The notes under the pieces are model-generated. The model was not told where the DNA came from and searched no databases. It worked only from the letters and a program-made list of their open reading frames with translations. From Rhodosorus marinus (taxonomy: Eukaryota; Rhodophyta; Stylonematophyceae; Stylonematales; Stylonemataceae), in NCBI GenBank assembly GCA_029953675.1, contig JAMWBK010000003.1:1984001-2048000 (forward strand): a stretch of DNA of 64,000 nt. The letters are read 5' to 3'. Of the stretch, positions 54,619 to 64,000 are shown piece by piece; within the stretch, counting starts at the first letter, position 1; each line of letters starts with the position of its first letter. The translations under genes and the position numbers were made by a program.

Positions 54619-56179
54619 ATCTGAAACCCTGCTAATCTTTCATAAACCTTGCGCTTACTCTTCGAGAGCCCTTCTTACAATAGAGAAGCAGACAACCAGT
54701 TCGATTTGACTGCAAAAGCACACGTCAGAAAACCCCTCCACGGAGCAATTGGCAATCAACGTTCACAGCATGCTCACACAATCGAAAGGCGGAAGCCGAA
54801 AATCGTATACGAATCAAAAGAACTGCGCACTGCGAATGAGCCCCTACCGACAATCCTCTGTGGGATACAAATGGTACTCCAAGCGAACGCAATACACCAG
54901 CCCAATAGAAGCACTCTTCGAACCCGGACCCAAATCGCTGTCTCTCCTCAAGCGACTCCTCAGCAGAGAACTAAGAAAAAGATTTGATAACCCTGACGAT
55001 AAGTCTCCAAAGAAACTCGGCGCCTTACAAGCAAACTCTGTCGAACAAGGCCCAAGAATTCGTCAATCACAATCAGCACAGGTTTCCGCTCCGAAGACGA
55101 TGCAAAAAACGCAACGCCGCCAAAAGTGCAATCGAGGGAAATAAGAATATATCAAACAACACCAGCCGCTTTAGAAACTTTGTGAGGAAGACCACACCGC
55201 CACCAAACACAACTCACCCCCGTGAGGAAGAAGAGCAAGCCGAAAGACGAAGGAGCCCAACAAGGCAAACCGCGAATTTCCAAAAGCAAAAACGGTCTAT
55301 TCACAACTTTTTTTGATCCCCTTTTTTTTGATTTTATGAGAATGTAGGGAAACCTCTTCCTATCGATCAACTAGCTGTATACTTTTGGTTTCCAAGGGAG
55401 GAGATTGGCTTTAGATTGAGTTCTTAAAACTGCAGGACAGGAACCCGAAACTGGTTTTCCTTTTTTAAGTTGGGAAGACGAAGACAACAACAGAGCTAGT
55501 GCGGGAGAAACTAATCAATCCCGACTCTGAAAGGTTGTATTGAACACACTGAGCTTTTTAAGACGGAGCGGTGTTGTCGTCATCATGTGGATCTCACATT
55601 TGACGATCGACCGAGATCATTTGGATTGCTGTTTTTCGGAGTCGCGATCAATTTCTCATTCCCCGATCAAAGAAGAGCAAGGCATGAAACACATGCGCTT
55701 CGTGCTCTTTGCAATTCTACTTCCCTCACGAGAGGGTTCAGCATTTCACCACGTGACGTTCATCTCTGAATAGACTGATGAGAGATTTATGTATAAGAGG
55801 CCAAGCTCGATGAAGATCGATCGATTTTGTGTTCAACCTTCGATACGATGTGTTCGTCCTCGAGATATATCTGAAAGATCCATCGGAGTGCTCAGCCAGA
55901 TGGTTCTTTAGATTCCAAGTGAGCTCATACCAAGCTGTGCCTAAAGTTCGCTCTTTGTGAAAGGGGGTTTGGTTATTAGTAATGCACAAACAGAGAAAGG
56001 TCAAGCGGAGGAGTTGGGTTAGAGTGTCGATGGTCTATGAGGTTGGGAGCGCAAGGATAAACCAGATGAACAAGAGCTGAAAACCGTATCTGGAAGTTAG
56101 GGCTTTCGAACTAACAAAACGGGTTTTTACCTCCGTTAGGGAGAGTCAGTTGACCAGCTCTAGGCACCTTGAAAGCAGG
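54619..56179. other. Region between the DnaJ-type gene and VPS29, with a possible basic ORF
   Basis: A plus-strand frame from the ATG at 54770 to 55144 (124 codons) reads as a basic protein (SPYRQSSVGYKWYSKRTQYT, later KSLSLLKRLLSRELRKRFD) and may be a real hypothetical gene divergent from the DnaJ-type gene. Overlapping frames on both strands are also open, and no family is recognised. 55300-56150 shows nothing firm; a minus-strand stretch at about 55738-56000 is open but unsupported. Confidence 0.35.
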
Positions 56180-57306
56180 ATGGTGGTAAGCTTTTTATTC
56201 TGTTTGGGAAGTAACAAGAAGATTAAGGTGTTTCTGAACAAATGTCATTCTGGATTACTTGATTCTGTTCATAGCTCGTTCTAGTTATTGGAGATCTCTT
56301 CGGTAAGTTTGTCTTGACGCCGTTCGGTCTATTATCATCGCTCTGTACACAAGCGCAGCTTGATGAGTCAAGTCTGCCGATCTGACGGTTTTACAACGCT
56401 CTGGCTGGCGTTCACGGAAACTCTTTAGTCCCGATCAAAAAGCCGGGACTTCCAAACCCTTTCAAACAACTTCTTGTTCCAGGCAAGATCAGCCACGTTC
56501 TATGTACGGTAAGGATATCGTCAACCCCAACTGCAGCACCGTCTTCGCTAGTGCTCGTCGTCCTCAACTGCCCTCATTGAAATTGCCGACCACAGGGCAA
56601 CCTCTGCGGAAAAGAAACGGAGGAGTACTTTCGGGAGCTTGCCGATCAAGTTCATATCGTCCAGGGAGACATGGACGAGTATCTATATCCAGAACGTCTC
56701 GTGATTTCCATAGAGTCTCTCAAGTTTGGGCTCTGCCATGGACACCAAATTCTTCCAGTTGGGAATCGCGCTGCGCTTAATGCTCTTCGACGGTAAGCAT
56801 GCTGGACCTCTACAAGATTTCGATAAGGTCTTGAACGCTGATGGAACGCCCGCTCGACAGAGACATGGGTGTCGATGTGTTGCTTACTGGTAGCGCGATG
56901 AAGATAGGCTACGTGCAAGATGACCTGGGTGGGCTCATCATGTATCCAGGATCGGTGGGAGCACACCACAAGAGTCAAACATGAGTATATACTGGATTCT
57001 CTCTCTTAAACGCTGTACCTCACGCCCTTGTGTCTTCGAAGGCCACTGGCGCTCCCAAAGTTGATGATACAACCGAGCCGGATCCGAGCTTCCTGTTGAT
57101 TGATGTTCAAGGACGAAAGATTGTTGCGTTTTTGTACCTCCTGGTCGATGGAGTGAGCGCGATCAAAAGTCAAGTCCTGTTACAGTGCCTCGTGGACATA
57201 TTCTTTTCGGGTGTTCCGAGATCCCTGTGTGCTTAACTCGCACGTCTTTGCATTTGGATAGGAACTCAAGGTCGAAAAAGCCGTGTTTGAGTGCCAGACG
57301 AGCTGA
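56180..57306 (+). CDS. VPS29: VPS29, retromer subunit, 186 aa, seven exons
   Basis: Retromer component for endosome-to-Golgi sorting, with a phosphoesterase-like scaffold fold. Exons: 56180-56185, 56275-56302, 56429-56508, 56596-56792, 56861-56954, 57042-57152, 57262-57306; all introns GT-AG, 87-126 bp except the 68-bp fourth intron, and frames join exactly. Landmarks in order: MVLVLVIGDLF, LLVPGKISHVLCT, GNLCGKETEEYF, VHIVQGDMDEY, LCHGHQILPVG, YPGSATGAP (split across an intron), PSFLLIDVQG, LVDGELKVEKAVF. Length is normal. Residues that form the metal site in other VPS29 proteins are altered: the first motif is GDLFVP rather than GDLH, and the GHTH motif is replaced by GSAMK. The first exon is only two codons. 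Confidence 0.94.
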
Positions 57307-58175
57307 ACATAGCATATCAGAAAAGTATTCTGCCGTTGACCAGTAACGAGGTGACCGCGAGTGATGATATATCTTCCCAAGAAGCGACGGTGGCCGATAA
57401 CTGGAACTCCACCAGGTTGAGAGCCAGAGGGACGACCGGTGGCGTCAACGATAGGTAGAATCTCGGGTACCGGAAGGATCTATTATATTATTCTTTTTTT
57501 TTGCAGTTTGCACTTCTGGCAATCCAGCTCGAGATTTGGGTAGGTCCGCAGGCATGAAGGAAACGCCGCCCTCACAGCCTTGAATTTCTTGGACCCGAGT
57601 GTCGAGAAGAGTCAAGGCAGGGCATCAATCAGGAAGTATTCAGATATCAACAGCAGTCGGGACAAGTGCGCCGCCGATCGCAAGAACAAAATCAAGGATC
57701 CTTGGCCGAAACTGGCTTTGGACAAGTTGTCGGTCACGAGATCTCAGTGCTGTGTTCGTGATCATTGATATAACCCATTCCAGAACATCGATTTATTATT
57801 AAACAGTTCGTTTTCTGGGACGGATTGTTTTTTCGATGCCCCTACATCGGATCCTCATGATACCTTCCTAGGTAAGATCCGTGGAAAACAATTCGTAGAG
57901 ATCCCGCCGCCCATGGAAGTTAAAAAGCGTCCCCTCTTCACTGACAAAGATATGACAGCAACTTCATGCTTGCAAGGTTCTTGAGGTTCTTGCGGTTCGC
58001 TGCTTTGGTGTCTCCAAGATAGCTCCGGCGCGCATTGTCAAGGGAGTCTTGTGATCAGCTCAAGTCCTTCAAACACCTCAATCCCACCACCTGTCTCAAA
58101 GCGGTGCGCTGCTTGCGGTGAAGTCTCCGCTATGGATATGTCAGTCTTTGATGCGCGTGGCACGTAATGCATTTT
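57307..58175. other. Region between VPS29 and cytochrome b5, no firm gene
   Basis: A minus-strand stretch near 57340-57470 reads PIVDATGRPSGSQPGGVP and RRFLGRYIITRGHL. A plus-strand stretch after the acceptor-like ttttttttgcag at 57511 reads on toward GNAALTALNFLDPSVEKSQG. A short frame near 57890 reads KIRGKQFVEIPPPMEVKKRP. Each looks exon-like, but I could not join them, and no product is recognised. Confidence 0.3.
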
Positions 58176-58718
58176 TTATGAGGACACTTCTCCTATTAGA
58201 AAGTCAATCAACTAGAAACGTTTGCAGCAAAACAGAGACGAAACGGTGCCTCAGCGAGCGGGATTTTAGCATGGAGCAAGGCTAACAAATGTGGAGCTCG
58301 AACTTACCATATCGTTCACCTTTGTTGGGTGTTGTTCACCTGCGACAGGAAAAGTCGAAATTGTGTTATTTAGAGGATTGTACTCCTAGTGTGCCGATCA
58401 TCAACTTGCATGCTCTTGATTACCATGGAAACCTGCGGATGAGTCCATTCCGGCATTCCTGAAGATCGCGTCGCCCCCGGGATGGACTTTGTAGTACTCG
58501 GAAAAATCGTACACCTTGCCATCTATGACTAGCCAGAGATCATCAGGGGAGTTGTGTTTTCGAACCTCTTCCTCTGGGTATACTTTGTATATCACCTCCT
58601 CCTTTTCAGTTTCAGCCTGCGGAGGTGATGCACCAGTTGATCGACGACGGCTAAACACCAAAGCCATCAAAACTATCACCAAAAGGGCGTTCGCCAATGC
58701 AAGATAAAGCGGCTCCAT
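58176..58718 (-). CDS. N-anchored cytochrome b5-like protein, 120 aa, three exons
   Basis: Small electron-transfer hemoprotein tethered by an N-terminal membrane helix (LALANALLVIVLMALVF), as in the plant CB5-like (CB5LP) group rather than tail-anchored cytochrome b5. Exons on the minus strand are 58718-58424, 58339-58308 and 58211-58176; introns 84 and 96 bp, GT-AG. The heme domain starts near residue 45: VRKHNSPDDLWLVIDGKVYD, first axial His in YKVHPGGDAIFRNAG, second His in FHGEQHPTKV, which is created only by splicing exon 1 to exon 2. The last exon adds LIDFLIGEVSS. Reading through the first intron would give a truncated end, so the splice model matters. It likely supplies electrons to membrane desaturases or hydroxylases. 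Confidence 0.88.
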
Positions 58719-58885
58719 TATAGATCAAAAGAATTTGTAATTTGCTCATCCAAAAACCGACAAAACCGCTGCGGTCAGTTCCCAACAAACCCTTCCAAAC
58801 TCCCGACACGTCCGATCCTATCAGTGCCGGTGGTCGTCAAGGATTCGCGGGAAGAATCTAGTTGCTATGATCATCATAGGTTACT

Positions 58886-59843
58886 ATGTCTGCACTATCG
58901 AAAAAAAGTCAGCGGCCAACTTTGTCAGTAACCAGGAAGTCTTTTGCAAGACGTAGCTTTGAAACATCAGATCAGCTTTATGAGGTAAGGTGAGATCAGA
59001 AGAGATGAGATGAGCTTAGTATATTCAGAGCTGAGCTAGCCTGCTCAGATTAGTGTTGTCAGTCTGTTGTGAGGAGATATGTGACGTATGCTAGAGCTCT
59101 CATTGCGGTGCTCGAAAAGGACTGGTACCAGTTTCCTTAAGGATGGAGCAGTTGCCTCTTGAAACATTTCACGGTTTTCCTGACTTTTTGATAATTACCC
59201 CGCGCGCACTGGGGCTGATGCTTGACGTTGATTAGGGTGGTCCTCCGTTTGCCGGAAAACGCGAATACCAGAGTGAATAAGCTTTCACCGAGATAGAACT
59301 AGCTAGAAAACCCGGTTGCGTGGCTGGTGAGAAGGGCTCGATTTTCCTCTAAAACAATCAAGCTGCAGGATCGCACCTCTTGGTCGTACGAGACGTGACA
59401 GGTGGGCAGATTCGACCTCAGTCTGTCCACGCATTTTTCTATAGGAGATCGTCCAACTCCAGCAGCAAGGAATCGGCAAAGGGCTGCTACCCGGAGCGGC
59501 TAATGGGACAAAGATTGAACCCCTCGCCAGTGAACTACCAAACTCCTTTTCGAAACTGATACTGCATCCTCGTTGCGATCTAGTGTGGGACGAGGGAAAA
59601 GACCCGTCTCATAGAATAGGGCGGAGGGGGAGGCAATGTGAAATGGATACGTCCCGAAACACCGAGCTCCCTTCTCTTCTTGCTCCACGCCAAAAACCTG
59701 ATCTCAGTCCTTTGAAGATATGTGCCTTGATCATGAAGTGTGACAACTCAAAAAGCATGAATGCCGAGCTACCACCCAAGGCCGTGCAGGCTCTGTTGAC
59801 CACCGACTACTATCCACCCTCACCTCCATTGCCATCCATGTAG
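58886..59843 (+). CDS. Probable multi-exon gene, product unknown
   Basis: First exon 58886-58984 (MSALSKKSQRPTLSVTRKSF, ending at the donor gtaagg). Last recognised exon 59445-59843, after a good acceptor tttttctatag, with 132 codons open (EIVQLQQQGIGKGLLPGAAN, later PLKICALIMKCDNSKSMNAE, ending PPSPPLPSM and a stop). Both joins are phase 0. A middle exon is likely within 59095-59230 (reads MEQLPLETFHGFPDFLIITP), because the gap is longer than other introns here, but its donor is unclear. The product is polar, with no domain I recognise. It is divergent from cytochrome b5, 168 bp away. Confidence 0.4.
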
Positions 59844-62595
59844 GATCTCCTTACCCACCGCTACCGAAGGGACTCGAAGAGGGCAGAGGGCTTCCCATAC
59901 ACACTTCAATCAGGAGACCAACGCGGGACTAGGTCCCGCGTATCTAGTGGTCCCTGGCCTTGGCAACACTGTCAGGTATCCAACACGGTTTCTGGAGGCG
60001 AGCAGAAGGTTTTCGCGATGTGGAAAACAGTTTCTACAGCAGCGGTTTCATAACCAAGGCATGCTTGAATCTAGATCTCATGTGAGCGCATGAGGACAAG
60101 TAGACGCGTGCCAATGGATATGATCGCCCGATCCACGCTTTCAGAAGAGAACGCAAGGAGACAGTCGTGCCCGTCAGGTGGTTAGATCAACTGAGTGGGT
60201 GTTCACTACTGGTCCATCGATGACCGGCAAGAAGCTCAACCCGCCTCGACTCATTGGCTTTCTTTCCTCTCTTGTATAGCGCGGTGGAAAGGTGAGTGAA
60301 AGACACGCGCTGCGGGGATTGCAGGGATATGTTTCTCGAAGCAGAGAATCCTCAGTAGAGCGGATGAACGCAGTACATTGCAATCCTCCGATGACGTTGA
60401 CGTGTTGGGTTACGTTAGTCTGGGGTTACGATGTCTCTTGGGCAGTTGAGCTTCAAAAACCGGTTAGGAACCATTTGCACACACCGCACTCACCACCGAC
60501 GGCAGCTGCTGATGCGAAGATCCTCGCTTCAGCATGACAGTAGGGCGAAAACTGGCAGCGACAATAGTTCCTCATTTCAACGACGAGACCACACCCAGAG
60601 CTCAGCAGAGGATCTAGGATCTCTACATTGCTCGAGGAGAACTCTATGCTAGAGGCGATCTCGTGCCCTCCTCGATGATTGAGCCAGTCCACACCAGTAC
60701 AAGACCGCCGATGCAGCTCTGTGCTCAAATGTGGAGTGCGTCAATCATCGAACAGACACTTTTCAAATACCTGTTAGTCTCCCTGCACTCTCAGTTGTCA
60801 TACCCCAGGAGGACTATCAAACAAGGCGATAAAAAAAAATAAAAAATTTCTTGCTTCTCACGAAGCTATGGAATCCCAATCGTATACTGTGCTTCCCACA
60901 GTTCAGAGTCTTCGGGAGAGTCTCCCATTGTCGTGTGATGATATTCGTTCCTCTATCGAGCCAAACAGTAGGACAATTTCAAATCGAAAGCTCAGATCTC
61001 TCGTCCATTCGATTGAAAAGAGTAGAAAAGAAGCCGATCATGACTAGAAGAATAACCTGCCTCCGCATTCAGCATCCACTCAGCTCCTCCGGCGCGTAAA
61101 GCTTCATACAATTTCATCCACCGCCGTTTAGACCAATTGATTCATGTCTGGATCCTTCAAACTCTGAAAACCAGGCATTCCTCAGGAGGTCACCCCCACA
61201 CGTCCACTACCGACTGAGGTCATCCTGAAGGCCTCTCTCAACTCAAACCAGACTTTTACCCTCCTTCTTCGGATGCAGAATTTTCCTGACGGGCTATGCA
61301 TGTTTAGGCCTCCCCCGTAATGAGACACCGTCGCCATCTCATTCCACACACTCCCTTCGTCCAGGTCAAAGTCCACCAAAGCCTGTCGCAATGAGAGTTC
61401 GGAAGGACGCCCCGGACCAGGTCCCTTGTCGATATTCTAAGAATATGGTCTTCTATTCTAGAGAACTAAACATCGCAGATTCTCAGTTTTTTGAAAACAA
61501 TATGGCAAAGAGTTCAAAATCTGGAAATTAAAGATCTTGTGTAGTTCAAATAAAGTGGATCCGGTGAAAATATCCATTCTCGCTATGGAAAGATATTTGC
61601 TCGTTATTTTGAGAGAAATACTCCCTAATTTAAGCTTATTAATCCAAACATAGCGCAATATTTATTTTAATAATGAATGAGTTCGAGATTATTGCGGTAT
61701 TCGTACTAGATGGGTTTTTTAGGAGTTTTAGATTTCACGAGTTCATGGTCTGAAACCAGACGGGTATATATGCCAACGAACAATCAGCTGAATGGTTTGA
61801 ACTAATCAATCTGTGACTAGCCTACACCTCTTGGCAAGCGAGCGCGATCAAGAACCAGTCCACATACTCCCTGGACGCAGATTCATTATACATCGCCAGC
61901 CCTCAGCTGAATTCTCCATGAATGATGGCCACGTTCCACCTCCGGCAAGAGCATACAGGTGCTCCCATAGATGCCGAAACAACTTGCTACAAGGCTTCTC
62001 CTCGTTTCTTTTTTGGCCCCCGACATGTTTTACTTCACCAAAAAAAAATCACGGTCCTCCAGGACGAGTCTTTTTCCGCAAATAAACCAACTATACAAGG
62101 TGAAGAAGAAGTGTTTCGTTCAACACCCACAAACTCTTACTCACTCGCTCATTCTAGGATGCCCCTATTGTTCGCTCACAAGACGATGAAACTAGCCAGT
62201 GACTGTCCGAAAACAACATATGGACCAGCAAGACAGTCCTCCTCATGTTGCAAAGCGCCTTGCTCATTGCTCAGACGAATATGGAGGTCTTCTCTCAAGG
62301 AGACACAGGTTTCCAATAGCTCGAGGACAAGTGATGCTTTGTGCACCCCTAGCAACCTCCTCCCCACTCTCCCGATCCTCGACCATCCCAGCTTGCTCGG
62401 ATGGAGTCCACATACGGCTCCGCAGTGAAAAGGAAGTTGGGGACTGCTTCGAAATTGGAAAGAAGTATTGGAAGGGATTGGTAAATCTTCTCAATGAACA
62501 GAAGGAGTTCTAATCGGAAGATCTGAATGAGCCCGGGTGGCGTCTAGGACCATATGGAGGAGTTTTGAGATAATCTGTTGATGTCTAATTGAAAG
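59844..62595. other. Mostly unassigned region upstream of NEMF
   Basis: Possible isolated exons: plus strand 60868-61047 (59 codons, MESQSYTVLPTVQSLRESLP, ending in a stop); minus strand about 61182-61430 (SLRQALVDFDLDEGSVWNEM, after an acceptor-like ttcttag). Neither could be linked to other exons. 61440-61700 is AT-rich and looks non-coding. Long plus-strand frames near 61920-62510 overlap each other and have no family resemblance. Confidence 0.3.
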
Positions 62596-64000
62596 ATGGT
62601 GAAATCTCGAATGAGTGTTTTGGATCTTGAGGTCCAAGTGAAGGAGCTTAGGAGACGTTTAGTAGGATCTAAAGTGGTTAATGTATATGATGTCACCGAA
62701 AAGGTGTACACGATCAAACTGAGCGTACCTCCGAGGAGAAAATCGATTGCCACCACTGAGGAGTCCCCTAGCGAGCAGCAGGTTGCGGATCAGTCAGAGG
62801 CCGGCACACAGGGCCAGCAGGTTGGCGTGAAAGAAGGATGGCAGAAGGTGCTTTTGCTGATTGAAAGTGGGATTAGAGTCCACACCACCTTGTTTGATCG
62901 GGAGAAGGGAGATGCCCCATCCGGGTTCACAGCAAAGATGAGAAAACATCTCAGAAACAAGAGGCTGGACGGTATCGAGCAACTCATGTCGGACCGAACG
63001 TTCAAATTGATTTTCACGTCTTCCTCTGAAACGTGTCATCTCATTATTGAGTTGTACTCGGCTGGAAACATCATTCTCACGGATGGTGAATACAAGATCA
63101 TTGCCCTGCTTCGAGTGTTTCGACCCAAGGACGAAACCAAGTACTCCCCGCGCGTGGTAGGTGCAGTGTACCCCATGTCAGCTGCAAGAACGAAAGATCC
63201 TCTTACAGAATCTTCCGTCCGAGACGCGATTGAAACCAGCGAGGGTAACAAGGAGCTCAGGAAAGTCCTCGCGCACAAGACTCTGTACGGAATCCAGAGC
63301 GCTGAACACGCCCTCGTTGAGAACCAACTCAAGTTGAACGTCTTGGTCAAGGTATGCCGTACACAGCGGAAGGAGGTGACCTCGACACATCGCCCAATGT
63401 TAACACTTTGGCTCTGGACATAACCATCGCCAGGATATCGAGTCTTCAAGAAATGAAGCGATCCCCAAGATCACAACATCGATTGTAGAACTGGAAAAGC
63501 GACTAGCAGACGAGCCCGACCAAGACGCGCAGAGCCCGGGATATATTTTGCTACGCCAAGGCCTGGAATTGGAAGATGGAGAGGTTGCTTATGAGGATTT
63601 CACTCCGGTTCTACTCGCTCAATACAAGAATCGCCCGAACAGAGAGTTCAAGACGTTTGGTGAAGCCATGGATGAGTATTTTACGAACATAGAGAAGCAG
63701 AGGGAGCAAACTCAGAAGCAGAAGAAGGAGAATGCAAAGATCAAAAAGGTGGGCAGCAATTAAATCCTCTTTAGGAATAGCCCTAGTAGCTTGGTTTTGA
63801 CGGGCTGGGAAAGACGTTCTGACGCCAAACTGGCTTCGCCTTTGGGAACGCGTGAAAATGCGCAACTAGGTTGAGAAGCTCAAGAATCAGCTCGACGGGA
63901 GGGTCATAGAGTTGGAAAACCAGGAGATTTCGAGCATGGAAAGCGCTAGGCTCATTGAGGACAACGTTGAAGAGATTGAGACCGCGTTGACAGTTTTCCG
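62596..64000 (+). CDS. NEMF/RQC2 (Tae2) ribosome quality-control factor, 5' part, cut by window edge
   Basis: Binds the 60S subunit with its stalled peptidyl-tRNA, recruits the Ltn1/Listerin ligase and directs C-terminal tailing. Exons: 62596-63351, 63434-63748, and 63870 to the edge; introns 82 and 121 bp, GT-AG, phase 0. The NFACT-N domain is clear: MVKSRMSVLDLEVQVKELRR, VVNVYDVTEKVYTIKL, LLLIESGIRVHTTLFDREKG, PSGFTAKMRKHLRNKRL, HLIIELYSAGNIILTDGEYK, LLRVFRPKDETKYSPRVVGA. A roughly 35-residue polar insertion follows the second strand. Exon 2 ends in a charged coiled-coil start (EKQREQTQKQKKENAKIKK), continued in exon 3 (VEKLKNQLDGRVIELENQEI). The NFACT-R and C-terminal domains lie beyond the window. 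Confidence 0.95.

Noticed and set aside
61922-62428. Plus-strand ORF of 168 codons upstream of NEMF
   Set aside because: Low-complexity Ser/Pro-rich reading without family resemblance; overlapping frames are equally open. Kept only as a remark in the region entry.
1-64000. CRISPR array, prokaryotic operons, rRNA genes
   Set aside because: No regularly spaced short repeats with unique spacers, no rRNA-like stretches, and introns throughout show a eukaryotic nuclear region.

Overview
The window is nuclear DNA of a photosynthetic eukaryote. It carries a plastid-lumen photosystem II assembly factor (Psb27), a tRNase Z and other proteins with transit-peptide-like leaders, a tandem starch-binding-domain protein with no visible transit peptide, and eukaryote-only genes (VPS29, MED22, NEMF/RQC2, cytochrome b5, P450). 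Genes are split by short GT-AG introns of about 80-120 bp; VPS29 alone has six. A starch-binding protein apparently made for the cytosol would fit a red alga or a glaucophyte, but that placement is inference.

Left arm (1-19 kb): intergenic DNA with a GA microsatellite, a cytochrome P450 (1809-3302), a three-exon MED22 on the opposite strand (3470-4056), a tandem-CBM20 coiled-coil protein (4728-5930), Psb27 (6411-7027, one intron), a plastid-type coiled-coil membrane protein (8530-9231), a three-exon tRNase Z (10281-11473), and two paralogous alpha/beta hydrolases (13003-14200 and 17492-18612), each with one intron at the same place. The first hydrolase and tRNase Z, which are unrelated enzymes, begin with a similar 60-nt leader.

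Middle (about 19.8-53 kb): a repeat-rich domain dominated by one non-LTR retrotransposon family, here called LINE-A. Its single protein carries a reverse transcriptase, a CCHC zinc motif and a restriction-enzyme-like endonuclease of the D...D...K-KY type. About twenty broken copies lie in both orientations, often head to head with no spacer, and end in GAATAAACGGATCA followed by ATC/TCA-type repeats. A second family, LINE-B, ends in ATTC repeats, and one copy is flanked by an exact 176-bp duplication. A decayed Ty3/gypsy element (24274-28934) sits inside a LINE-A 5' region, beside an extra LTR bounded by the same 5-bp repeat. A 149-bp MITE, a 141-bp tandem repeat and a 165-bp tandem repeat are also present. 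One intact-looking gene lies in this domain: an intronless secreted protein with RTX-like calcium-binding repeats (34938-35924).

Right arm (53-64 kb): a three-exon plastid-type DnaJ zinc-finger protein (53899-54618), VPS29 (56180-57306, seven exons), an N-anchored cytochrome b5 (58176-58718, three exons), a probable unrecognised multi-exon gene (58886-59843), and the 5' part of NEMF/RQC2 (62596 to the right edge). All gene models were built by hand from reading frames and splice sites; no database search or transcript data were available.
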